Assembly (NCBI RefSeq): GCF_040892615.1
Contig: NZ_JBFRYC010000001.1
Location: forward strand, 186,001-250,000
Length of the DNA stretch: 64,000 nt
Direction of reading: 5' to 3'
Source of the DNA: Thioclava arctica
Lineage (GTDB): Bacteria; Pseudomonadota; Alphaproteobacteria; Rhodobacterales; Rhodobacteraceae
Every line of letters begins with the position of its first letter. Positions within the stretch are counted from its first letter, which is position 1. Below the pieces are notes generated by a model that did no database searches, had not been told where the DNA came from, and saw only the letters and a list, made by a program, of their open reading frames with translations. This document shows, in pieces, positions 1-7,315 of the stretch. The position numbers and the translations under genes were made by a program.

Positions 1-898
1 ATTCGGCATCAGGAATCGTGGTGAGCTGCATTTCGGTGCCCTCGACGCGCAGCTTGGCCTCGCCCGACCAATACCAGTATTGGCGATGGTAATGGGACTG
101 ATCAAAGCAGGTCTTCATCAGCGTCTTGAGCCGGTCCGGCACCGCGTTCCAGCGCTCCATATTGGCAAAGAAATGCCCGATCCACGCGCCCGAGATGTTG
201 TTGGTCAGGAAATAGGGCGCGTTCTTGCCCCAGCCCGAAGTGTAATCCTCGGTGATGCCTGACCATGCCACGCCGTCCAGCTCGCCGGTTTGCAGCGCGA
301 CCTCGACATCCTCCCACGGGATGGTCACCGGCACGACGCCGAATTGCGCCAGGAAACGCCCCGCCGTCGGGAAGGTAAACACCCGTTTGCCTTTCAGATC
401 GGCCAGCGCGTTCACCGGTTCCTTCATCGCGAAGTTGCACGGATCCCACGAGCCTGCCGAGATGTGCTTTACACCGACTGCCGAATATTGCTCGTCCCAG
501 ATCTCGTTGAGGCCCCATTCGTTAAACAGCGTCGGCACATCCAGCGAATAGCGCAGACCGAACGGGAAATAGCCACCAAACACGGTGACTTCGGTGGGCG
601 AGGCCATCGAGTCATCATCCGATTGCACCGCATCGATCGTGCCCGCTTGCATGGCGCGGAACAACTCGGATGTGGGCACAAGCTGATCGGCGTAATACAG
701 CTCGATCTCCATCTCGCCATCGGCGATTTCGTTGAAGGTCTTGATGGAAGCATCCACGACCTGTTCGGCCAGTGCAGGCCCGGCATAGGTCTGCATGCGC
801 CATTTGATCGGCGTGGTTTGCGCGAGGGCGGGGGCTGCAAGCCCCGCAGCCGCCGCACCCACCGCGCCGGTGGTTAGAAACTTTCTTCTGGTTGTCAT
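1..898 (-). CDS. dctP: TRAP transporter substrate-binding protein (DctP family), 3' end beyond window
   Basis: Periplasmic solute receptor of a tripartite ATP-independent transporter; it would hand its ligand to the DctQM membrane pair encoded just upstream on the same strand. The N-terminus begins MTTRRKFLTTG, a twin-arginine signal followed by an alanine-rich hydrophobic stretch and a likely cut after ALA, so Tat export is expected. The mature part shows DctP-family features (FPTAGRFLAQFGVVPVTIPW and a GELDGVAWSG-like ligand-pocket segment). About 299 codons are visible and the family is usually 330-370 residues, so only the C-terminus is cut by the window edge. The ligand cannot be read from sequence. 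It is the last visible gene of the leftward cluster hutG-like-dctQ-dctM-dctP. Confidence 0.9.
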   Translation of the reverse strand, partial: MTTRRKFLTTGAVGAAAAGLAAPALAQTTPIKWRMQTYAGPALAEQVVDASIKTFNEIADGEMEIELYYADQLVPTSELFRAMQAGTIDAVQSDDDSMASPTEVTVFGGYFPFGLRYSLDVPTLFNEWGLNEIWDEQYSAVGVKHISAGSWDPCNFAMKEPVNALADLKGKRVFTFPTAGRFLAQFGVVPVTIPWEDVEVALQTGELDGVAWSGITEDYTSGWGKNAPYFLTNNISGAWIGHFFANMERWNAVPDRLKTLMKTCFDQSHYHRQYWYWSGEAKLRVEGTEMQLTTIPDAE

Positions 899-946
899 CA
901 CTTTCTCTCCTTGCTGGTTACAAGGCCCGGTTTCTCCGGGCTCTGG

Positions 947-2272
947 TTATCGTCCAAGAACCACATGCGGCAGCCACAGCGCCAATTGCGGAAAGAGCAT
1001 CACGAGGATCAGCGTCAGCAGCATCACCCCCACGAAGGGAAAGACCGAGCGGTAAATCACCGGCAGGGTAAATTCGGGGGGCGCCATCGCCTTCATCAGG
1101 AACAGATTATAGCCGAAGGGCGGGGTCAGATAGGCAATCTGACAGGTGATCGTATAAAGGATACCATACCAGATCAGATCAAAGCCGAGGTGACGCGCAA
1201 GGCTGACATAGACCGGGGCGACGATCACCAGCATCGCGGTGTCATCCAGAAACATCCCCATCACCAGAAAGCTGAGCTGCATCAGGATCAGGATCTGCCA
1301 CGGACCAAGGCCCAGCCCTTCGGTGAAGAAATCCTCGATTGCGCGTCCCGCACCCAGACCGTCAAACACCGCACCGAACGATAGCGCTGCAGTGATGATA
1401 AGCATGAACATCACGGTGATCTGCATCGTCTGGCGCGTGGTGGTCTGGAACACCTGCCACGTAAAGCGGCGCTTGATGACGGCGGCGAGGACGGCGGCCA
1501 ACGCGCCGATCACTGACGCCTCAGTCAGGCTTGCCCAGCCTTTGAGGAAGGGCACCATCATCGCCACGAATATGAACACCGGCAGTAGCCCCGCACGCAA
1601 CAGGCGCAGCTTTTCGCGCATCGTGATGGCGGCGCGTTCTTCGGCGTCCATCGGCGGGGCGAGGCTGGGGTTCAACCGGCAGCGGATCACGATATAGACC
1701 ACGAAGAGCGAGGCCATCAGCAGCCCCGGAATGGCCCCCGCCAGCCACAATTCCGACACCGGCTGACGCGCGATCAGCGAGAACAGCACCAGCACCACCG
1801 AGGGCGGAATCAGGATGCCAAGGCTCGATCCGGCCTGAATAACGCCTGAAATCATCAGCTTGTCATAGTTGCGCCGCAGCAGCTCGGGCAGCGCAATGGT
1901 CGCACCAATCGCCATGCCCGCCACCGACAGCCCGTTCATCACCGAGATCATCACCATCAGCATGATCGTGCCAATTGCAAGGCCCCCCGGCAGTGGCCCA
2001 AACCAGACATGAAACATCCGATACAGGTCTTCAGCGAGGCGGCTTTCAGACATCACATAGCCCATATAAACGAACATCGGCAGCGTCAGCAGCGGCGTCC
2101 ATTTCATCAGCTTCATCACCGAGCCAAAGCCCATCTGCGTGCCCCCCGGCCCCCAAAGGGCAAAGGCGGCGACAACGGCGACAAAGCCGATCGCGCCGAA
2201 CACCCGCTGGCCGGTGATCATCATCAGCAGCATCGTCGAAAACATCAAAAGCGCGATGGTGTTGTGATCCAT
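947..2272 (-). CDS. dctM: TRAP transporter large permease (DctM family)
   Basis: Large membrane subunit that forms the Na+/H+-coupled translocation pathway of the TRAP transporter. The 441-residue protein is almost entirely hydrophobic, with about 12 predicted membrane segments and family-typical stretches such as LGILIPPSVVLVLF and GMFLDDTAMLVIVAP. I chose the ATG giving MDHNTIALLM; it shares one base with the dctQ stop (TGATG), implying translational coupling, whereas a 40-codon upstream extension runs through dctQ and has no membrane character. Order is dctQ, dctM, then the binding protein after a 48-nt gap. Confidence 0.95.
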   Translation of the reverse strand: MDHNTIALLMFSTMLLMMITGQRVFGAIGFVAVVAAFALWGPGGTQMGFGSVMKLMKWTPLLTLPMFVYMGYVMSESRLAEDLYRMFHVWFGPLPGGLAIGTIMLMVMISVMNGLSVAGMAIGATIALPELLRRNYDKLMISGVIQAGSSLGILIPPSVVLVLFSLIARQPVSELWLAGAIPGLLMASLFVVYIVIRCRLNPSLAPPMDAEERAAITMREKLRLLRAGLLPVFIFVAMMVPFLKGWASLTEASVIGALAAVLAAVIKRRFTWQVFQTTTRQTMQITVMFMLIITAALSFGAVFDGLGAGRAIEDFFTEGLGLGPWQILILMQLSFLVMGMFLDDTAMLVIVAPVYVSLARHLGFDLIWYGILYTITCQIAYLTPPFGYNLFLMKAMAPPEFTLPVIYRSVFPFVGVMLLTLILVMLFPQLALWLPHVVLGR

Positions 2273-2778
2273 CAGATTTCCTCTCCGCGGATCGTCGCGA
2301 TGTCGCGGATCAAAAGAACGGTGGCTTGCAGGAACATCAGAAAGAACCCGGCGGTGATGATGGTCTTGATCGGCCACATGAAGGGCCGCCACGCGCTTGG
2401 ATTTCTCTCGCCGTATTCAAAGGCATAGACGGTGGAATCAAAGGCCGAATAAACCATGATCCCAATGTAGAACATCAGCGCAAACACGGTGAACGCATCC
2501 CACCACGCCTGACCCTTGCGCGAAAAGCGTGCATAAAACAGGTCCATGCGCACATTGGTGTCACCCTGCAGCGACCACGGCGCGCCCAGCATGTAATAGG
2601 CGACCAGCGTGAACTGCGCCATTTCCAGTGTCCAAAGCGCGGGGATATGGGCGATTTTGGTGAAGGACGAATAAAGCATGATCGCCATGATCACATAGAG
2701 CAGATACATCGCGAACTTGCCCATGCGCCGGTTCAGCGTCTCGACAAAGCGCACATAGGTGCGGATCCATGCGGGCAT
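2272..2778 (-). CDS. dctQ: TRAP transporter small permease (DctQ family)
   Basis: Small four-helix membrane subunit of the TRAP transporter, 168 residues, the usual DctQ length. Hydrophobic segments lie near residues 20-40, 50-70, 95-115 and 135-160; the GDTNVRMDLFY segment after the second helix is characteristic of the family. It overlaps dctM by one base at TGATG and starts against the stop of the upstream N-formylglutamate amidohydrolase-like gene, so all are probably co-transcribed. Confidence 0.93.
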   Translation of the reverse strand: MPAWIRTYVRFVETLNRRMGKFAMYLLYVIMAIMLYSSFTKIAHIPALWTLEMAQFTLVAYYMLGAPWSLQGDTNVRMDLFYARFSRKGQAWWDAFTVFALMFYIGIMVYSAFDSTVYAFEYGERNPSAWRPFMWPIKTIITAGFFLMFLQATVLLIRDIATIRGEEI

Positions 2779-3542
2779 CAGGCGGCCTCCCCGGCTTGGT
2801 GCGACAGACGCGCAATCGCGGCACGTAGCACCGGTGCAAGGGTCGCCGCCATTGCACTTTGTGACGCCTCGTCCGCGATCAGATCATTGCGCAGTTCCAA
2901 CATGACATGAGGCAGGCCCATCGGGGTGGCCTGCAAAGCGAGCGTATGTGTGACGCCATCGGCGGCTGAATAGGGCTCGTTCAGGCGCGTATCCAGCCCG
3001 GTCTGTTCCAGCGCCTCTTCCAGCACCGCGCAGGCCAGCGCCGGATCGGCGTCATGAATCACACCCAGTTCGACCGTCCGGCTTTGGCCGAAATAAACCG
3101 GGGTAAAGGAATGCACCGTCACCAGAACCGGCACCGTCCCGCGCGCCAGCCTGCGCGCGATCAGGGCGCGCAACTCGGCGTGAAACGGCAGATATATGGC
3201 GTCTGTACGCGTGAGGCGATCTTGCGCGCTTAGGTCCTGATTGCCCGGAATGTCAAAGGTTTCGGAGCGCGCGGGCATTGCGCCAGCATGGTGAGGCGGG
3301 CGGTTGAGATCATAGATCAGCCGCGATTGGCAGGCTGCCGCGAGGGGCGCATCAAGCTGCGCGGCCAATGCGCGCGCCACACCCAAAGCGCCGGGATCCC
3401 ACGCGATATGGGCCGCGCGCTGGGCCTCGTTTAGCCCCAGATCGCCCCAGGGCGCAGGCATCGCGTTGGAGGCATGTTCGCACACGAAAACGCACGCGCC
3501 GCCGCGCTCGTCCCCTTCGATCTGGATCGGCGTTTGCCCCAT
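2778..3542 (-). CDS. N-formylglutamate amidohydrolase family protein
   Basis: Zinc-dependent amidohydrolase of the family that deformylates N-formyl-L-glutamate (HutG-like), as in histidine breakdown. Family signatures are the N-terminal VFVCEHASNAMP, the GALG helix, and VLVTVHSFTPVYFG in the centre. The length of about 254 residues is normal. Start is uncertain: ATG at 3542 is used here, but a GTG at 3548 lies closer to a G-rich possible ribosome site (3553-3558). It is the first gene of the leftward TRAP operon, suggesting that the transported solute is an N-formyl or N-acyl amino acid, or another compound hydrolysed by this enzyme. The substrate is inferred, not shown. No other hut gene lies nearby. 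Confidence 0.85.
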   Translation of the reverse strand: MGQTPIQIEGDERGGACVFVCEHASNAMPAPWGDLGLNEAQRAAHIAWDPGALGVARALAAQLDAPLAAACQSRLIYDLNRPPHHAGAMPARSETFDIPGNQDLSAQDRLTRTDAIYLPFHAELRALIARRLARGTVPVLVTVHSFTPVYFGQSRTVELGVIHDADPALACAVLEEALEQTGLDTRLNEPYSAADGVTHTLALQATPMGLPHVMLELRNDLIADEASQSAMAATLAPVLRAAIARLSHQAGEAA

Positions 3543-3604
3543 CGACACGCAGCCCCCCGTGCGATTCTCGTGGTAAGATGTAATCAGGCTCGCCTCCGAG
3601 GGGT

Positions 3605-3640
3605 AATTCTGTCAAGATATTTTCAGAATTTCGTTTTCTG
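3605..3640. promoter_or_regulatory. Candidate operator: three TTCTG/CAGAA half-sites in a divergent promoter
   Basis: A perfect 7-bp inverted repeat AATTCTG (3605-3611) and CAGAATT (3624-3630) is separated by 12 nt. A third half-site TTCTG (3636-3640) forms a second, shorter inverted repeat with the middle one. It sits between the leftward TRAP/amidohydrolase operon and the rightward RpiR regulator, where an autoregulatory site would be expected. Binding by the RpiR protein is inferred. Confidence 0.45.
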
Positions 3641-3681
3641 TTACAATCTGTTCGCACAGCCTTCGCAAAGGAGTGCCCATT

Positions 3682-4554
3682 TTGACAGCAGCCGTGAAAA
3701 GCATCGAAGATCAGATCGCAGGCGCGATTGAAGCCATGACCCGCGCCGAGCGCCAGCTTGCCAGCCATATCCTGCGCCACTACCCGGTGGCGCTGCTGGG
3801 CTCGGTGACGGCCTTGGCCAAAGCGGCCGAGGTGTCCTCGCCCACGGTGGTGCGGCTGGCGCAAAAGATGGGCTTTGGCGGCTATCCGGGGCTGCAACAG
3901 GCGGTGCGCGACGAGCTAGAAGCGCGTCTGGTCTCGCCACTCGCCAAACATGATCGCTGGGCCGAGGCGGCGCCCGAAACCCATATGCTCAACCGCTTTG
4001 CCCATGCGGTGCTGGGCAACTTACAGGCGACATTGGCGCAGATTGATCATGCGCAATTTGATGCCGCTGTTGCGCTACTGGCCGATCCAAAGCGGCGCAT
4101 CTTTGCCACGGGCGGGCGCATTACCCTGCCGATTGCGCAGTATTTCACCACGCATATGAAGGTGATCCGCCCCGGTGTCGAACTGCTCGAACCGGTATCA
4201 AACGCCTGGCCGCCCGCGATGCTGGAAATGCAAGCGGGTGATGTGCTGCTGGTGTTCGACATTCGCCGCTATGAAAACAACGTGCTGCAACTGGTTGAAA
4301 TGGCGGCAGAGCAGGGGGCCGAGATGATCCTGTTCACCGACCCTTGGGTCAGCCCGGCAGCGGCCCATGCGCGCTATCGTTTCTCGGCCCAGATCGAGGT
4401 GCCAAGTGCTTGGGACAGCACGGTTGCCATTCAGGTGCTGGTGGAAACCTTGATGGCGGCCGTGCAATCGCTGACATGGGAGGAAACTGCGGCGCGGATG
4501 AAACGGCTTGAGGGGCTCTATGACCGCGCGCGCTTTTTTCGGCGGGGGAAATAG
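3682..4554 (+). CDS. MurR/RpiR family transcriptional regulator
   Basis: Repressor-type regulator with an N-terminal RpiR helix-turn-helix (about residues 1-77; MTRAERQLASHIL, then VSSPTVVRLAQKMGFGGYPGLQQAV) and a C-terminal SIS domain (about 125-260) that usually binds a phosphosugar-like effector. I chose the TTG at 3682 because AAAGGAG (3667-3673) lies 8 nt upstream. The alternative GTG at 3673 overlaps that ribosome site and cannot use it. The protein is 290 residues, normal for the family. It is divergent from the TRAP/N-formylglutamate amidohydrolase operon and probably controls it; fructokinase lies 127 nt downstream on the same strand. Confidence 0.9.
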   Translation: MTAAVKSIEDQIAGAIEAMTRAERQLASHILRHYPVALLGSVTALAKAAEVSSPTVVRLAQKMGFGGYPGLQQAVRDELEARLVSPLAKHDRWAEAAPETHMLNRFAHAVLGNLQATLAQIDHAQFDAAVALLADPKRRIFATGGRITLPIAQYFTTHMKVIRPGVELLEPVSNAWPPAMLEMQAGDVLLVFDIRRYENNVLQLVEMAAEQGAEMILFTDPWVSPAAAHARYRFSAQIEVPSAWDSTVAIQVLVETLMAAVQSLTWEETAARMKRLEGLYDRARFFRRGK

Positions 4555-4681
4555 GGGCAGCTGACAAAGCCTTGGCGGTGTCGGCCTTTTCGGGGTTATT
4601 TATAGCACTCGCAAGACAGAGGGATTGTCGCATCGCGCGCCTCGGTGTAGCTCTGTTAGCGCAATCAAGAGGAGGTTTTCG

Positions 4682-5605
4682 ATGATCCTTAGCTGTGGAG
4701 AAGCCCTGATCGACATGCTGCCCCGTCAAAGCTCGCTGGGCGAAACCGCGTTCGCGCCCTATCCCGGTGGGGCCGTGTTCAACACCGCCATCGCTTTGGG
4801 ACGGCTTGGCGCGCGCTCGGGGTTCTTCTCGGGTTTGTCGGATGATTTGTTTGGTCAGATGTTGATCAATGCGCTGGCCGAGTCAGGCGTTGATGCGGGG
4901 CTTGCGGCGCGCTCTGATCGACCCACGACATTGGCTTTCGTGACGCTGATTGATGGCCATGCGCGCTATGCGTTTTACGATGAAAATACAGCGGGGCGGA
5001 TGCTGGCGGACACTGATCTGCCCGTCGTGCCAGATAGCGTCAAGGCGCTGTTTTTCGGTGGAATTTCTCTGGTGGTAGAGCCTTGCGGCGCGACTTATGA
5101 GGCGTTGATGCTGCGCGAGGCACCCAGCCGTGTTACGATGATCGACCCCAATATCCGCCCCGGTTTCATTCGCGACGAGGCCGCTTATCGTGCGCGACTT
5201 GATCGCATGATGGCGGTGGCCGATATCGTGAAACTTTCGGATGAGGATCTGCGCTGGATCGAAGGGCCCGGCACGATCGAAGATCTGGCGCGCAAAGTTT
5301 TGGCGCGAGGGGCGAAGCTGGTTTTCGTGACCGAGGGGGCGACCGGAGCGCATGGGTTTAGCGCCGATCACGACGTATTCGCACCGGCCCGCAAGGTTGA
5401 GGTGGTCGACACGGTCGGCGCGGGCGATACATTCAACGCGGGCGTTTTGGCCGCACTGGATCGCGCAGACGCGCTGAGCAAAGAGGCGATTTCGCGCGCC
5501 GATGAAGACCTGATCCGGGCCTGTCTTGATCTGGGCGTGGCGGCTGCGGCGGTGGTTGTGAGCCGCGCCGGGGCCAATCCGCCTTGGGCCGAGGATCTCG
5601 CGTGA
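4682..5605 (+). CDS. PfkB family carbohydrate kinase, probable fructokinase
   Basis: ATP-dependent sugar kinase of the ribokinase/PfkB fold, most like bacterial fructokinase (fructose to fructose 6-phosphate). The N-terminal GEALIDML and YPGGAVFNTAIALGRLG are the sugar-site signature. DTVGAGDTF near residues 243-251 holds the anion hole and catalytic base Asp249. The protein is 307 residues. The ATG is preceded by AAGAGGAGG at good spacing; an upstream in-frame extension lacks family similarity. The stop overlaps the GTG of dtd (GTGA), so the two are co-translated. Confidence 0.88.
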   Translation: MILSCGEALIDMLPRQSSLGETAFAPYPGGAVFNTAIALGRLGARSGFFSGLSDDLFGQMLINALAESGVDAGLAARSDRPTTLAFVTLIDGHARYAFYDENTAGRMLADTDLPVVPDSVKALFFGGISLVVEPCGATYEALMLREAPSRVTMIDPNIRPGFIRDEAAYRARLDRMMAVADIVKLSDEDLRWIEGPGTIEDLARKVLARGAKLVFVTEGATGAHGFSADHDVFAPARKVEVVDTVGAGDTFNAGVLAALDRADALSKEAISRADEDLIRACLDLGVAAAAVVVSRAGANPPWAEDLA

Positions 5606-6051
5606 GAGCACTTATACAACGAGTTTCGCGGGCGTCCGTGACGGTTTCCGGCGCAAGACTAGCAGAAATTCAACATGGGCTGCTGATTTTGGTCTGTGCG
5701 ATGGCGGGTGATGATACGACCACGGCCGAGAAACTCGCCGAGCGCGTGGCCAAGCTACGGATCTTCAAGGACGCGGCGGGCAAGATGAATCTCGCCGTGG
5801 GCGATATAGGTGGGGCCTGTCTGGTGGTGAGCCAGTTCACCCTTGCCGCCGACACGTCGCGCGGCAATCGCCCCGGGTTTTCCACCGCTGCCCCACCCGA
5901 TCAGGGCAAGCCACTTTATGAGCATTTCGCCGCCCATCTGGCGCGGCTTGGTCTGCCCGTTCAGACGGGGGAATTCGGTGCAGATATGGCGGTGGACCTG
6001 CTTAATGACGGGCCAGTCACGATCTGGATGGACAGCGCCGATCGGGCTTAG
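5602..6051 (+). CDS. dtd: D-aminoacyl-tRNA deacylase
   Basis: Removes D-amino acids mischarged on tRNA (D-Tyr and others), acting as a cytosolic homodimer. Hallmarks are SQFTLAAD (residues 78-85), NRPGFS (89-94) and the C-terminal NDGPVTIWMDS with the Gly137-cis-Pro138 motif that gives chiral proofreading. The GTG start overlaps the fructokinase stop by GTGA, and the resulting 149-residue protein matches the family length of about 145-150. The 3' end overlaps by 4 nt the stop of the convergent HTH-like gene. Confidence 0.95.
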   Translation: MRALIQRVSRASVTVSGARLAEIQHGLLILVCAMAGDDTTTAEKLAERVAKLRIFKDAAGKMNLAVGDIGGACLVVSQFTLAADTSRGNRPGFSTAAPPDQGKPLYEHFAAHLARLGLPVQTGEFGADMAVDLLNDGPVTIWMDSADRA

Positions 6052-6509
6052 CCGACCGCGCCTTCCTCCAGCTTGAGTTTGACCTGCAGCAGGACCTCTT
6101 GCAGCGCCTGCGCCTCTTTGAGCATCCGCTTGGCCTCATTCAAGCTGATCGTGCCGTCAGCGATCGAGACGTGATATTCCGCCATCAGCATCGCAAAGCG
6201 CTGGCTCAGCGCCACAACGTCGGAATTGATCGAGCCGCTCGAGGCATTGCGCCGCGCTTCATTCCAGCTCAGCGTGACGCCCGCCAGATCGGCCAGCGCG
6301 ACCGTCACATGCGGATAGCTGGCCTCGGCCTCAAGGCGGGCCGCAACATCAAGCGGCATGAAGCGCTCCGAATTGTCAGGATCGTTCGAGTAATAGCGGC
6401 CCAGCGTGGCCTTGGATTTCCCGCAAATCCGGGCCGCAGCCTCGATACCGAGGTCTTTGACCAGCGCTTCGCTGTGTTTCTTCAAATAGCTGCCAATATG
6501 TTCGCTCAT
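6048..6509 (-). CDS. Small HTH-like protein, possible phage-CII-type regulator
   Basis: A 153-residue soluble protein without a confident family. Residues 1-60 (KDLGIEAAARICGKSKATLGRYYSND) read like a helix-turn-helix in which a bacteriophage CII-like or Cro-like fold recognises DNA; ICGKSKATLGRYY would be the recognition region. The second half (about 100-150) is a long helical, likely coiled-coil tail. The start MSEHIGSYLKKH is the internal ATG at 6509; the longer 44-codon extension has no such character. It is convergent with dtd and divergent from tdk. A regulatory role is inferred from the HTH only. Confidence 0.7.
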   Translation of the reverse strand: MSEHIGSYLKKHSEALVKDLGIEAAARICGKSKATLGRYYSNDPDNSERFMPLDVAARLEAEASYPHVTVALADLAGVTLSWNEARRNASSGSINSDVVALSQRFAMLMAEYHVSIADGTISLNEAKRMLKEAQALQEVLLQVKLKLEEGAVG

Positions 6510-6656
6510 CTCAATGCCCTGCTGTGGGAAAATTTCCCTGCCATTCCCCTTACCCCGCAGCGCGCGATTTGTCACATCATAAGCCAACGAGAACGCGTTT
6601 AACAAAAGCGCGCGACGCGTTTCAGCCTTGGCTCCCCACACGATCCAGGGCTGGCG

Positions 6657-6694
6657 GGCTCTGCCTGACGGACCCCAAGCCGTAGGGCAGAGCC
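6657..6694. promoter_or_regulatory. Long hairpin in the tdk leader
   Basis: GGCTCTGCC (6657-6665) pairs with GGCAGAGCC (6686-6694). Inside it ACGG (6668-6671) pairs with CCGT (6680-6683), with a 2x2 internal loop and an 8-nt apical loop, so 13 base pairs in total. It ends 36 nt before the thymidine kinase start, between divergent genes. No T-tract follows, so an ordinary terminator is unlikely; a leader structure or a short dispersed palindrome are the alternatives. Confidence 0.5.
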
Positions 6695-6730
6695 TTGCCG
6701 CGCCAGTTTTGGGACGCTATGCGGTGGTTC

Positions 6731-7315
6731 ATGGCAAAGCTCTATTTTCACTACTCGACGATGAATGCTGGCAAAAGCACATTGCTGTTGCAAGCCTCGT
6801 ATAATTACATCGAACGCGGCATGGCGACGATGCTGATCACGGCCCGGCTGGACCTGCGGGCAGGCCACAATCAGATCGCAAGCCGGATCGGGATTGGGGC
6901 AGAGGCAGAAAGCTTCACGTCCGAGACCGATATGTTCGAAATGGTCAAGAAACGGTTGGATTCAGGCCCCTGTGCGTGCATTTTTGTTGATGAATCACAA
7001 TTTCTGAACGAGGCCCAAGTCTGGCAATTGGCCCGGGCGGTCGACGATCTGGGCGTGCCGGTGATGTGTTACGGGCTGCGCGTCGATTTCCAAGGCAAGC
7101 TGTTTCCCGGCTCGGCGGCCTTGCTGGCGCTCGCTGATGAAATGCGCGAGGTGCGCACGATTTGCCATTGTGGGAAAAAGGCCTCGATGGTGGTGCGGAT
7201 GGGGCCGGATGGCACCGCCCTGCATGACGGGGATCAAGTGCAGATTGGCGGCAACGAGACCTATGTCAGCCTGTGTCGCCGCCATTGGCGCGCGGCGATG
7301 GGCGAGCGCGTCTAG
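6731..7315 (+). CDS. tdk: Thymidine kinase
   Basis: Phosphorylates thymidine with ATP in the salvage pathway; type II (TK1-like) fold. Visible are the P-loop STMNAGKS (9-16), the Asp87-Glu88 of FVDESQF with Glu88 as likely catalytic base, the lasso region, and a zinc site formed by Cys145, Cys147, Cys182 and His185. The length of 194 residues is normal. The ATG opening MAKLYFHYS was chosen since every TK1 starts just before the P-loop. Ribosome-site match is weak. Its stop codon shares CTAG with the stop of the convergent ketoacyl synthase gene. Confidence 0.95.
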   Translation: MAKLYFHYSTMNAGKSTLLLQASYNYIERGMATMLITARLDLRAGHNQIASRIGIGAEAESFTSETDMFEMVKKRLDSGPCACIFVDESQFLNEAQVWQLARAVDDLGVPVMCYGLRVDFQGKLFPGSAALLALADEMREVRTICHCGKKASMVVRMGPDGTALHDGDQVQIGGNETYVSLCRRHWRAAMGERV

